Positions 32,501-40,761 of a stretch of 64,000 nucleotides of DNA are shown here, one piece after another. The number at the start of each line of letters is the position of its first letter. Position 1 is the first letter of the stretch. A program made the position numbers and the translations under genes. The stretch spans positions 1 through 64,000 of the forward strand of contig CAWGQZ010000048.1 in assembly GCA_963824805.1 (NCBI GenBank), in the 5' to 3' direction. Source of the stretch: DATBAT01 sp963824805 (GTDB lineage: Bacteria > Acidobacteriota > Terriglobia > Terriglobales > Acidobacteriaceae). The notes below the pieces were generated by a model. It saw nothing but the letters and a program-made list of their open reading frames with translations, did not search any database and had not been told where the DNA came from.

Positions 32501-33040
32501 TATCAGCCGCCAAGCATCTGGGAGCAGGTAAGCTACCCGACCAGCGATACCCTTGTTTACGCACAGGACCATGGCGGCTCTCTACACCGCCGCAGCATGT
32601 ACTCCTACGTAAAACGCATGGCGCCTCTGACGAACATGGACTCATTCGATGCCCCAACGCGCGATGTGGTCTGCACTCGGCGACAGCGCACCGATACTCC
32701 GCTCCAAGCCCTGGTAACCATGAACGATGTGCAGTGGGTGGAGGCAGCCCGCGCCCTGGCCGAGCGTGTGATTCGCGAGGGTGGGCCGAGTCGCGAGCAG
32801 CGGATCAATCGTTTGGGCCTCATCCTGCTCTCGCGGGTTCCACCGCCTCAGATGGCGGCAGTCCTGGAAAAGTCACTTAGTGAAATGCAGAAACACTACA
32901 CCGCGAATCCGAAAGCTGCCCGTGCTCTCGTGAGCATCGGCGAGAAAATGCGTGACAGTTCAATTCGCGAGCCGGAATTGGCAGCCTGGACCATGATCGC
33001 CAGCGAAATGCTAAACCTTGATGAAACTCTTAATAAATAG
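29519..33040 (+). CDS. PSD1-type protein: cytochrome-c-like, DUF1549, LamG and DUF1553 domains
   Basis: GTG 29519 (or TTG 29465) opens an intact frame of about 1170 residues. A membrane stretch ends in LGSAC, a possible lipobox. The order is a c-type heme site (ILASRCFSCHGPD) with distal part LKEWIKQGAGYR, DUF1549 (NFIFEKLDKQGLQPS, ARYWLDYARYADTYG, VGCAVCHDHKFDP), a LamG-like sandwich (nt 30900-31780), and DUF1553 (GLVETTEDFGIMGQRP, DTPLQALVTMNDVQW). These large proteins are known from Planctomycetota, Verrucomicrobiota and Acidobacteriota, usually beside a DUF1501 gene as here, and are thought to serve periplasmic glycan breakdown. A Lys-rich insertion sits in the LamG part. Confidence 0.9.
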   Translation: MHFPSRHRSSRRAFHLSFRLVVVTLAISLGSACNRQQTQILGHLDFNQDVQPILASRCFSCHGPDPEMRKAGLRLDLAEWAMKKREGHRDAIVPGHPEKSELVKRIESKDSQYLMPQNAQGEAKPMSADEIAILKEWIKQGAGYRPHWAFETPVRPAVPHNPQSDTWAKNAIDNFIFEKLDKQGLQPSAEADKPTLIRRVTLDLTGLLPTPEEVRAFVSDSSPDAYEHLVDQLLARQTFGEQRARYWLDYARYADTYGLHFDNSRDIWPYRDYVIRSFNNNKPFNQFAMEQIAGDLMPMKTLDPLIGSGYVRLGVSSNEGGTISEELRVNIARERTEAYGATFMGLTVGCAVCHDHKFDPTTQHEFYSLSAFFNNLDEKPFNDDRPVWAPVVRVPKVAKEGAYNRVLAHRSELQETLNAMHANARKLVAQWLESKKDQARPVSTEGLTVRLRLDEGSGEALKNSAPNANPASFQTTTMKPEWGETTWLWPDFRMQSSTRVPLGQAGDYEANHAFSAGGWFMFRAAPFHPASYGTLISKMESTQHDRGWELAADDNGTISVALVNQRAKGENAEKKETTPEKKNNKSASAKKPPKTKEPFNYPTPEDLSEKDLEPNKPPEQLKAEKDAEKKSKAKAAAEAKTKKPKPEDQPRDSTPQIAIRVAAVNPIPLDNAWKHIFFTYDGSGHASGLKIFINGVQVATSVLKDNLNSASIRTGAPMQLGWRNPDEHPAKDARYQDIRLYAQTLAPGEVKRLPFEDYVAEIVGQSPAHWTTDQWHVITEYYLNEVDATYRRIQREIASLDEQLDRLSAGGNLTLVSWEKSTLPYAHVLTRGVYTARTERVEANTPHFLPPLPKNEPQNRLALAKWTVSAENPLTARVTANRMWYELFGTGLVETTEDFGIMGQRPMHPELLDWLALEFRENGWNIKHMYKLMVMSATYRQSSKAGPQQLAKDPRNQWLSRGPRFRMDAEMVRDVALQSGGLLVQEIGGPSVKPYQPPSIWEQVSYPTSDTLVYAQDHGGSLHRRSMYSYVKRMAPLTNMDSFDAPTRDVVCTRRQRTDTPLQALVTMNDVQWVEAARALAERVIREGGPSREQRINRLGLILLSRVPPPQMAAVLEKSLSEMQKHYTANPKAARALVSIGEKMRDSSIREPELAAWTMIASEMLNLDETLNK

Positions 33041-33052
33041 GTAGGAGATCCT

Positions 33053-34603
33053 GTGAAACAACACCCACTCTGCAGCGATTGCGAAGACAAAATCACCCCG
33101 ATGGATCTGCCGGTCCCGTCTGGATTAAAAAGAGAGTGGGCCGCCTGCGAGTCTCGGCGGCAATTTCTGGGACGCACGGGCAAGGTTCTTGGCTGGGCAG
33201 CATTGGCAAGCCTTTTCAGTGACGCGGGTCTTCCCTATCGCGCATTTGCATCAGGTCTCAACACTCAAACAGGATCCGGAATAGACAATCTTAGACTTCC
33301 CCATTTCGCACCAAAAGCTAAACGGGCCATATACCTCTTCATGTCTGGCGCGCCGCCGCAGATAGACATGTTCGATTACAAACCTCACCTTGCTGCGCAA
33401 TTTAACAACGATATGCCCGCGTCGGTACGAGGTAATCAGCAGCTAACAGGAATGACTGCTGGCCAGGCGCGATTTCCGATTGCTCCGGCGCACTGGCCAT
33501 TCAAGCAATATGGGCAGACTGGGACCTGGATCAGCGATCTGCTTCCTTACACCGCGCGCATGGTGGATGATCTCACCTTCATAAAGTCCACCAACACCGA
33601 CGCCATTAACCATGAACCCGCCATTATGCTGATGAATACCGGCAACATGAATGCCGGCAAACCATGCCTGGGCGCCTGGCTGGCGTACGGTCTTGGCAGC
33701 ATGAACGACAATCTGCCGACGTTTGTCGTTCTTCAGACCAAGACTAACCCGAAAGAAAACAATCAGCCGGTTTCGTCGCGTCTGTGGAGCAGCGGTTTCC
33801 TGTCTTCTGAATTCTCCGGCGTAGGTTTGCGATCAATGGGCGATCCTGTGCTTTACCTGCAAGACCCTGCTGGAGTCGACAGAGATACACGGCGCAAGAT
33901 GCTGGATGCGGTAGAAGAAATCAACCGGCAGACGCTCGCTGGAGTTGGGGATCCGGAAACCAACTCGCGCATCGCTCAATACGAAATGGCGTTCCGCATG
34001 CAATCTTCCGTGCCGGAACTCACGAACCTCAGCAAGGAACCTTCGTCAACTTGGGACCTGTATGGGCAGGAAGCAAAAGAGCCTGGAACATTTGCCTACA
34101 ATTGCCTGCTTGCGCGGCGCATGGCCGAACGCGGCGTTCGCTTCACACAAATCTATAAACGTGGCTGGGATGTGCACGACAACGTTGTTGGAAACTTGCC
34201 CGTGCTCTGTCGGGAGACTGATCGAGGGTGTTACGCGTTGGTAACCGACCTGAAGCGCCGCGGTTTACTCGACGACACGCTGGTGATCTGGGGCTGGCGA
34301 ATTCGGACGCACCGTTTACAGCCAGGGCGGACTAAGCCCGGAGAACTACGGACGCGATCACCATCCGCGTTGTTTCACGGTTTGGATGGCTGGTGCTGGC
34401 GTGCGCCCGGGCGTCACTTTGGCGAAACTGATGAGTACAGTTACAACGTTGTGAAAGATCCGGTGCACGTTCGCGATTTCAACGCGACCATTCTTCACTG
34501 TCTCGGCATCGACCACAATAAATTCAGTTACAAGTTCCAGGGCCTGGATCAAAAGCTCACCAGTCCTGTGCCGGCGTTTGTGGTTCAAGGGATTTTGGCG
34601 TGA
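33053..34603 (+). CDS. DUF1501 protein (Tat-exported, sulfatase/alkaline-phosphatase-like fold)
   Basis: GTG 33053 follows a TAGGAG site and starts 12 bases after the PSD1 stop, so the pair is an operon. A Tat signal (ESRRQFLGRTGKVLGWAAL) is followed by the family core: AIYLFMSGAPPQIDMFDYKP, IKSTNTDAINHEPAIMLM, YNCLLARRMAERGVRFTQI and DFNATILHCLGIDH. Between about 34293 and 34430 the expected conserved segment EFGRTVYSQGG ... NYGRDHHPRCFTVWMAG is read out of frame: one extra base near 34293 and one missing T near 34430 restore it. As written 45 residues including putative metal ligands are scrambled. The product is probably functional if these are sequence errors. Confidence 0.85.
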   Translation: MKQHPLCSDCEDKITPMDLPVPSGLKREWAACESRRQFLGRTGKVLGWAALASLFSDAGLPYRAFASGLNTQTGSGIDNLRLPHFAPKAKRAIYLFMSGAPPQIDMFDYKPHLAAQFNNDMPASVRGNQQLTGMTAGQARFPIAPAHWPFKQYGQTGTWISDLLPYTARMVDDLTFIKSTNTDAINHEPAIMLMNTGNMNAGKPCLGAWLAYGLGSMNDNLPTFVVLQTKTNPKENNQPVSSRLWSSGFLSSEFSGVGLRSMGDPVLYLQDPAGVDRDTRRKMLDAVEEINRQTLAGVGDPETNSRIAQYEMAFRMQSSVPELTNLSKEPSSTWDLYGQEAKEPGTFAYNCLLARRMAERGVRFTQIYKRGWDVHDNVVGNLPVLCRETDRGCYALVTDLKRRGLLDDTLVIWGWRIRTHRLQPGRTKPGELRTRSPSALFHGLDGWCWRAPGRHFGETDEYSYNVVKDPVHVRDFNATILHCLGIDHNKFSYKFQGLDQKLTSPVPAFVVQGILA

Positions 34604-34914
34604 GCCTGGCCACGAAAGCTGTGAGCCGGCAAGCGTGGACCGGAGCCAAGCGCTCGATAGTGGAGGCCCTGCCGTTCCTGAGGGGCAAGACGAGCCGTGC
34701 CCTAGGCGCCTCGAGGGGGCGCACATCAATGCTGGCTGCAAGCAACTCAACTGTGCACCAATTCTCTCGGAGGGTGTGGCTCGGGTCGTCGCGTGCGAAA
34801 TCAGTCGCGGTCTTGGTGATCTTCGAGCGGATGATCAGGTCGGCGGACCATCTCATTAGCCGAATTCTGAGGACCCATCCGGCTCAACTTTCGAATAACC
34901 GAGGCGCATCGCGC
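34604..34914. other. intergenic stretch between convergent genes, nothing recognised
   Basis: Open frames on the plus strand here have no protein character. No hairpin with T-run was seen. Confidence 0.4.
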
Positions 34915-35352
34915 TCAGTTGAGTTCCTGGGCGAGTCCGATGAGAAGCCCTTCAGGCCCGCGGATGTAGCAGAGCCGATACGAGTCCTGATACCGGACTA
35001 CTTCGCCTACGAGCTGTGCGCCGCGCTTGCGAAGCCTGCCAAGCGTCTCGTCGATGTCGTCCACGGCGAACATGACGCGGAGGTAGCCTAGAGCGTTCAC
35101 CGGGGCGTTGCGGTGATCCGCGACGACAGGCGGTGTGAGGAAGCGGGAGAGCTCGAGACGGCTGTGGCCGTCCGGCGTGCGCATCATGGCAATCTCGACG
35201 CGCTGATCGGCAAGTCCGGTGACACGTCCTGCCCATTCTCCTTCGATCGTGGCCCGCCCTTCGAGCTCAAGGCCAAGCTCTCGAAAGAAATCAATCGTCC
35301 CACTGAGGTCATTGACGACGATTCCTACGTTATCCATCCGTTTGAGCGCCAT
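34915..35352 (-). CDS. VOC-family (glyoxalase/bleomycin-resistance fold) protein
   Basis: The 145-residue product has the two beta-alpha-beta-beta-beta modules of a VOC protein: MDNVGIVVNDLSGTIDFFRE with an L-G-L-E-L turn, and later LGYLRVMFAVDDIDETLGRL followed by YIRGPEGLLIGLAQEL. Length is normal and it appears cytoplasmic. Metal ligands typical of glyoxalase I are not all obvious. The family is used for many reactions, so no function is proposed. Confidence 0.85.
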   Translation of the reverse strand: MALKRMDNVGIVVNDLSGTIDFFRELGLELEGRATIEGEWAGRVTGLADQRVEIAMMRTPDGHSRLELSRFLTPPVVADHRNAPVNALGYLRVMFAVDDIDETLGRLRKRGAQLVGEVVRYQDSYRLCYIRGPEGLLIGLAQELN

Positions 35353-36035
35353 GCGTCTAATCTACAAGACGTCGCCTAGATGCAACAATCGAGGCTTTGC
35401 AACACCGAAGCGGCGCAGGAGTCTGAGTTTTTTGATGAAATGAGAGATAGGCTGATGTCCAAGCGCTTTCCTTCAACATCGATCGCGAAATTGGAGAAGT
35501 GGCACCGTTCTTGCGGCAACAGGGATACACATTTCCGGTTCTGCTTGCTTCAAGCTGTGTCGATAAGCTTCTCGGGAACGTTGGCATTCCACAGGCCTGG
35601 ATATGGTGCTTGAAAGTGGGTGAAGGAGTTCTGGAGAAAATAGAGCCTACAAGAGCATCGCAGTAAATCCTGAAGTCCCATTCGGTCGCTAGAAAGGGCC
35701 GCTGCGTTTGTGAACTTCCTGTGACCGGAACAGGGCGCAACCAGCACTGAAGCGTATGGGACCGTCCATAGTCCAACAGGAATTTTGTTGGTGCGCTGAT
35801 TCTGTTACGGAATACAATTCCCTACGGTCCTGTCCTTCATTTCCGTTCCTGATGGAAAAAACAGCGTCGTAAGCTTCTGGCCGTACCCTGTGGAGTCGCA
35901 GTTCTGAATGTGTCATATACTCTGCGGTCTACTATCTCGCACCAAACGAATAGGCGGGTCCCGACGGGGGACCTACGCCCGAGGTTTCGCAATCGTCTCT
36001 CCATTCATCCTTGAGCATTTATGAAGGGCTAGTTT
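35353..36035. other. gene-poor stretch carrying repeat copy C
   Basis: No convincing coding frame was found. The dispersed repeat lies at 35709-35760. The last part before 36036 should hold the promoter of the GH2 gene; an AAGGG site lies nine bases before its ATG. Confidence 0.4.
35709..35760 (+). repeat. dispersed intergenic repeat, copy C
   Basis: TGTGAAC at 35709 and TGTGACC at 35720 (11-base period) are followed by GGAACAGGGCGCAACCAGCA and CTGAAGCG, matching copies A and B. Confidence 0.6.
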
Positions 36036-38468
36036 ATGGAAAACAGATTCGTCTCTGGACCGCGCCGAGGGTTTGCCTTTATTACGATTCTCCTTATCAT
36101 TCCCGTTGTTGTTCACGCTGCCGATCGCAATTCCCGCCAACTTTTCGATATCTCCCCGCGCCAGGACAGCAATTTCTCTTCGGGATGGGTCTTCGTTCCC
36201 CGAGAGGAACCTGGTGTGGAAAAAGCGGACTTCCAAGATGCAGCTTTCGAACGCGTATCGGTTCCTCACGCTAACATCATGGTCCCGCATGAAACCTTTG
36301 ATCCCGACACATTTCGATTCGTCTCCTGGTATCGCAAGCACTTTATCTCCAACCGGCAATGGGAAGGTAGGACGGTCGAGGTTGAGTTCCAGGGGGTTAT
36401 GTCGGTGGCCGACGTTTACCTCAACGGTCGCTTACTCGGTCACCATGCCGGTGGATACACACCGTTCAGCGTTGACCTTACGCCGGCGCTTAATTTCAAC
36501 GCGGAAAATGTTCTTTCCGTCCGCGTGGACTCAACCGAGCAGAGACAGATACCGCCAGAAGGTGCAGAGAAAATGTTCGGGTACTATCTTTTTGGTGGCA
36601 TTCAACGTGAAGTGACCTTGCGAGTTTTGGATCCGCTGCACATCAGCCATGTCTATCACACCACCCCCCAAGTACAGCCCGTTGCAAGGCTGGAAACGCG
36701 GATTAGCATTGCCAATGGACGAACCACCGCCTTCGACGGGACCATCAGGGTGCATCTTCTGGATGCAAAGGGAACCGAGATAACATCGGCGGAAATTCCA
36801 GCGAAGCTATCGGTTGGCGAGAAGCATGAATTCGAGGTGAATCTTGATCAGGTACGGAATGTGAAGTCTTGGGACGTGGATCACCCGGTACGTTACGTAG
36901 CGATTGTTGAGGTACGTGGTCCCAACGGTCCAGTGGATCGTGTTCGCACCTGGGTGGGGTTCCGTACCATTCGCTGGGACGACGTAAGTGGACAATTTAG
37001 TCTCAACGGGTTGCCGCTAAAGCTGCGCGGGATGAACCGTCATCAGACCTTTGCTTACATGGGCGGCGCCGCTCCCAATCGGTTACAGCGCCACGATGCT
37101 CGAATCTTGAAGTATGAGCTTGGGCTCAATTTCGTGCGTTCATCACATTACCCACCCGATCCCGAATTTCTTGATGAGTGCGATCGGATTGGCTTGCTCG
37201 TTATGGATGAGTTTCCTTCGTGGCAGTTCATCGGTAAGAGCGAAGAATGGCATGCCAATGCCATTCAGGCCATCCGTGAGATGATTTTGCGGGATCGCAA
37301 CCATCCTTCAATCGTCCTATGGGGCGTACGAGGCAACGAAGCTTCTCGCCAGCAGGCGGATGACCGCGATCTTTACACCCAAACCTATGCCCTGGCAAAG
37401 GAGCTCGATCCAACCCGGCCGCCTGCTGGAGCACGCCTTAGCGAATCGTGGCACGGGAAGTTCGTTCCCAATGAAGTTATGACCGTGAACGACTACTCGA
37501 ATTGGGAAAACCCGGAAGCGTGGCCACAGCCGGTTACGGAAAAGCCATGGCTCATTACGGAATATGGGCATCCAGAGCAATTTCCGGTTTGGGGTGGCGA
37601 GGACCGCCTCCTTCACTTCACCTTGAACTGGATGAATTATTTGGACCGCCTGTACAAGCACCCGGAGATCGTGGGTGGTGTGGGTTGGGCGGCGTTTGAT
37701 TACAATTCGCCCGAGTTCGACACGCCCACCGCAGTAACTGCCCATCATTGCGTGGACGACATTTTTCGATTACCGAAAGGTTTCAGTGCCGCGGCCATCG
37801 GGAGCCAGGTTGATCCCACCCTGTACGGATACAAACTTAAGATCATGAGCAATTGGGATCACGATTCAGACAAGATTTACGTAGCAAGTAATGCGCCCGA
37901 AGTAGAATTGGAAGTTAACGGTAAATCCCTGGGACGCAAAAAACCGTCGGAGTTTATTCATGCCCCGCACCCACTCTTTCTGTTCCACGTAGATGGCTTT
38001 GAAGCGGGGGGACTTTTAGCAAAAGCTTGGGTTGGAGACAAAGTGGTCGCTAGCGACGAAGTACACACACCCGAACGTGCTGAGCGTCTTCTCTTGCAAT
38101 CTGATGACAAAGAGCTGATCGCCGACGGAACAGACATGACTCGCGTTGTGATTGCCGCCGTGGATGATCGGGGTACGTTGGTACGCAAATACGACCACCG
38201 GGTCTTCATCGAGGTTCGGAACGGCACGCTGATTGGAGAAAATCCTATACACCTCGAAGGGGGCAGAATCGCAGTATATGTGCAGTCACGAGATTCTCAG
38301 GTTCTTCCGATTCAGGTGCGAGTGACTTCGACCGGACTTGCCACCGATACTCTTCAGATTGGTGTGCATCTTCCTTTGCATGAACAAGTCTCGTTCAGCG
38401 ACTTCGATCTCGAAGAACTGAATACCGAAAGCGTCACCGGGGCTTCCACTCGGGCACCTACGGAATAG
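36036..38468 (+). CDS. glycoside hydrolase family 2 (beta-galactosidase/glucuronidase-like), secreted
   Basis: The 810-residue product starts with a signal peptide (GFAFITILLIIPVVVHAAD). The sugar-binding jelly roll (WYRKHFISNRQWEGRTVEVE; GVMSVADVYLNGRLLGHHAG) is followed by an Ig-like domain and the TIM barrel (LNGLPLKLRGMNRHQTF; LGLNFVRSSHYPPDPEFLDE; LLVMDEFPSW). The acid/base is Glu435 in VRGNEAS and the nucleophile Glu509 in WLITEYGH, 74 residues apart as in the family. Two C-terminal beta domains follow (VELEVNGKSLGRKKPSEF). The R before GNE replaces the more usual W-G-N-E pattern. It probably acts in the periplasm on plant or microbial glycan fragments. The exact sugar cannot be told. 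Confidence 0.9.
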   Translation: MENRFVSGPRRGFAFITILLIIPVVVHAADRNSRQLFDISPRQDSNFSSGWVFVPREEPGVEKADFQDAAFERVSVPHANIMVPHETFDPDTFRFVSWYRKHFISNRQWEGRTVEVEFQGVMSVADVYLNGRLLGHHAGGYTPFSVDLTPALNFNAENVLSVRVDSTEQRQIPPEGAEKMFGYYLFGGIQREVTLRVLDPLHISHVYHTTPQVQPVARLETRISIANGRTTAFDGTIRVHLLDAKGTEITSAEIPAKLSVGEKHEFEVNLDQVRNVKSWDVDHPVRYVAIVEVRGPNGPVDRVRTWVGFRTIRWDDVSGQFSLNGLPLKLRGMNRHQTFAYMGGAAPNRLQRHDARILKYELGLNFVRSSHYPPDPEFLDECDRIGLLVMDEFPSWQFIGKSEEWHANAIQAIREMILRDRNHPSIVLWGVRGNEASRQQADDRDLYTQTYALAKELDPTRPPAGARLSESWHGKFVPNEVMTVNDYSNWENPEAWPQPVTEKPWLITEYGHPEQFPVWGGEDRLLHFTLNWMNYLDRLYKHPEIVGGVGWAAFDYNSPEFDTPTAVTAHHCVDDIFRLPKGFSAAAIGSQVDPTLYGYKLKIMSNWDHDSDKIYVASNAPEVELEVNGKSLGRKKPSEFIHAPHPLFLFHVDGFEAGGLLAKAWVGDKVVASDEVHTPERAERLLLQSDDKELIADGTDMTRVVIAAVDDRGTLVRKYDHRVFIEVRNGTLIGENPIHLEGGRIAVYVQSRDSQVLPIQVRVTSTGLATDTLQIGVHLPLHEQVSFSDFDLEELNTESVTGASTRAPTE

Positions 38469-38550
38469 GCCACCGCTGGCAATGGATTTCGACTTCTCGG
38501 AACCAGTTCCTTCAGCCTCCGAAGTAGCCGAAACAGTCCGCACTCCTGCG

Positions 38551-40464
38551 TCAGGGTTGTCTATTTACCCCCGATCCCTTCAGGTACTTGTCCAGAAACG
38601 CGACCACATCTGTGTATCCCTTGATTTCGTTATCTTTCTTAACGAATCCGTGACCTTCGTCGGGAAAGATGACGTATTCCGTTGGTACCCCGTTCTTTTT
38701 GGCAGCGGCGACAATGTCGTCTGACTCAACCTTGAGAACGCGCGGGTCATTGGCGCCTTGCAAGACCATCATGGGTACCTTGATCTTGTCGGCATGGAAC
38801 AGTGGAGAGATCCGCCTTAGACGGTCGCCCTCAATCTTCGGGTCACCCATCTCTGCATACAAAGCCTCGCGAAACGCTGCCCACCAGGGAGGAATGTTTG
38901 TGAGAGTACGGACCCAATTAGAAATCCCGAACAGATCGACCCCGACCTTGAATGCATCCGGTTGCAGAGTGAGGGCCGCCAGCACCATATAGCCACCATA
39001 ACTTCCGCCAAGAATGCCGATGCGGTCAGGATCGACATATCCGGTGCCAATCAGCATTTTCTTGCACGCAACTACGTCGCCGAGATCTGCCTCTCCATGT
39101 TTCTTGTCATCCATCTGAAAGAAGGTCTTTCCGTAGCCCGAACTGCCGCGATTGTTGATGTCGAATACCACATAGCCATGGTTGACGAGGGCTTGAACAA
39201 GCGGCGAGTAGCCTACCTGCGCTTGCCCGCCAGGGCCGCCATGGACCATCACGACGGCGGGCGCCTTTTGCTGGCTTGATACTTGGAGCGGAGTATAGAG
39301 AACGCCGGGGATCTCAAGGCCGTCATAGGATTTGAAACGCACGACTTTGGGCATGACCAGGTCTTCGCGACGAATTGCGGGATTCAAAGCGTTGGTTAAC
39401 CGCCGAGGTGTGGCCCCAAATGCTCCGACATAGAGGTCGGCCGGTACACTACCATCGCTCGCGTAAAAAGCCAGAGCAGAATCGTCCGGAGCAACGCTTA
39501 CTCCGTTCACCAAGCCTTCGGGCATGCCGGTGAGCGGAATCGGCGCATATGTCTTGGCGTCGAGAACAACTGCTCGTCCGCGCGAATCCTCGTTCAGGTA
39601 CACGATCAGGTATTTGCCGCCCTTGGAAAAATAGCCGCCAGGAACATCCCATTTAGGCTCGTACACCACAGCCTCTTCGCCAGTCGCAATATCGTGTCGC
39701 CGAAGCGACATGAATTCACGGCCGCTATCGGAGGCAAACAGCAGTTGGTTTCCGTCCGGCGAGAAGTCCGCTGGAACATTATTTACATTCCCTTTGTGCT
39801 GGGTGATGTTCTTGGTCGTGTTCTTCGTCCGGTCGAAAAGAAAGATGTCGGCATCGGCGGTCGTGTGCTGCTTCACTAGTGCCAGATAACGCTTGTCACG
39901 TGAGATCGGGCCGAACTCATAGCCGCCGGTGTTTTTATAGAACAGAGTGCGTTTCAAACCGTCCGCAGAAATTTCATAAAGATCGAAGTACTTCTCATCT
40001 CTCTCATTGGTGGAGACGAAGAAAGATTCGTCATCCCCAGACCACCAATGAAAGTTCGCTTTGAGCCTCTTGCCCGGGGTGATGTCGACGACCGAGCCAT
40101 CCACGTTGCGAACGTAAATGTGCGTCAGCTCATTTCCGCCCTGGTCGCCCGAATAGATAATCTTTTCGTCGTGGGGAAAATATGACAGTGCGAAAACGGA
40201 GTCTTTGGTAGATTTCGTGAGCGGCTGTGGGTCGCCGCGGTCTAGCGAAACCGCGTATGCGTTCCAGATGCCGGAGAGGTTCGAAGATACCAGAAGCTTG
40301 CGCTTGTCTGGGGACCACGAATCTCCATCAAAGGAGACGTTCTTATAAAAGTCTGCGACGGTGTATTGCTTTGGGGCTGTCGAAGCGGGCTCTGCAGCCT
40401 TTTTCGTGCCTCGATTGCATCCGACGAGCAACGCGGCTATCAGCACAACGACTCTGGTCAACAT
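38551..40464 (-). CDS. prolyl oligopeptidase-family (S9) serine peptidase, lipoprotein
   Basis: A GGGGG-containing ribosome site supports ATG 40464; the lipobox LLVGC follows a short hydrophobic segment, so the protein is likely anchored to a membrane. The N-terminal half is a seven-blade-type propeller (DSWSPDKRKLLVSSN, FSPDGNQLLFASDSG). The alpha/beta-hydrolase half has APAVVMVHGGPGGQ (oxyanion loop), nucleophile Ser488 in GILGGSYGGYM, Asp in VLQGANDPRV and His605 in DEGHGFVKK. The length of 637 residues is normal for bacterial S9 acylaminoacyl or dipeptidyl peptidases. It ends 83 bases from the convergent GH2 gene. Confidence 0.92.
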   Translation of the reverse strand: MLTRVVVLIAALLVGCNRGTKKAAEPASTAPKQYTVADFYKNVSFDGDSWSPDKRKLLVSSNLSGIWNAYAVSLDRGDPQPLTKSTKDSVFALSYFPHDEKIIYSGDQGGNELTHIYVRNVDGSVVDITPGKRLKANFHWWSGDDESFFVSTNERDEKYFDLYEISADGLKRTLFYKNTGGYEFGPISRDKRYLALVKQHTTADADIFLFDRTKNTTKNITQHKGNVNNVPADFSPDGNQLLFASDSGREFMSLRRHDIATGEEAVVYEPKWDVPGGYFSKGGKYLIVYLNEDSRGRAVVLDAKTYAPIPLTGMPEGLVNGVSVAPDDSALAFYASDGSVPADLYVGAFGATPRRLTNALNPAIRREDLVMPKVVRFKSYDGLEIPGVLYTPLQVSSQQKAPAVVMVHGGPGGQAQVGYSPLVQALVNHGYVVFDINNRGSSGYGKTFFQMDDKKHGEADLGDVVACKKMLIGTGYVDPDRIGILGGSYGGYMVLAALTLQPDAFKVGVDLFGISNWVRTLTNIPPWWAAFREALYAEMGDPKIEGDRLRRISPLFHADKIKVPMMVLQGANDPRVLKVESDDIVAAAKKNGVPTEYVIFPDEGHGFVKKDNEIKGYTDVVAFLDKYLKGSGVNRQP

Positions 40465-40609
40465 TTTGACCCCCTGGACGAACGTTATGATAGTCCGTTT
40501 GCCGGGCAGAGCGGTTGTTTTTCGCCCTGTCTGGCGCAACAGCGATCGTTAACTCAGGAGCACTCAGAGGCAATCGGACGGAGATTGCTCCGATGCCCTA
40601 TTCGGCGTC

Positions 40610-40705
40610 CGGAATGGCCTTTTGGAACGCTCCAGTTTCACGTATTGGCCGCTGTAGCGGAATCCGAAAGGTCGCTTATTAGCGAACGCGTGAGAAGGGT
40701 TCGCG
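40610..40705 (+). pseudogene. serine recombinase (resolvase/invertase) scrap
   Basis: The reading FGTLQFHVLAAVAESERSLI followed by SERVRR is the end of the catalytic domain of resolvase-type recombinases, where the F-x-V-L-x-A-V-A-E-x-E-R-x-x-I-x-E-R pattern forms the start of the long E helix. No start, catalytic Ser or DNA-binding end remains. It marks a lost mobile element. Confidence 0.7.
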
Positions 40706-40761
40706 GTTTCTCGTGCTTCCTGAGGAAGTTTTGGAGCTTATGCGGTCGATGTTCCCGATTT

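Noticed and set aside
34600..35091. Plus-strand frame of 163 codons
   Set aside because: It overlaps the minus-strand VOC gene and the rest has no protein character; the VOC reading is clearly the real one.
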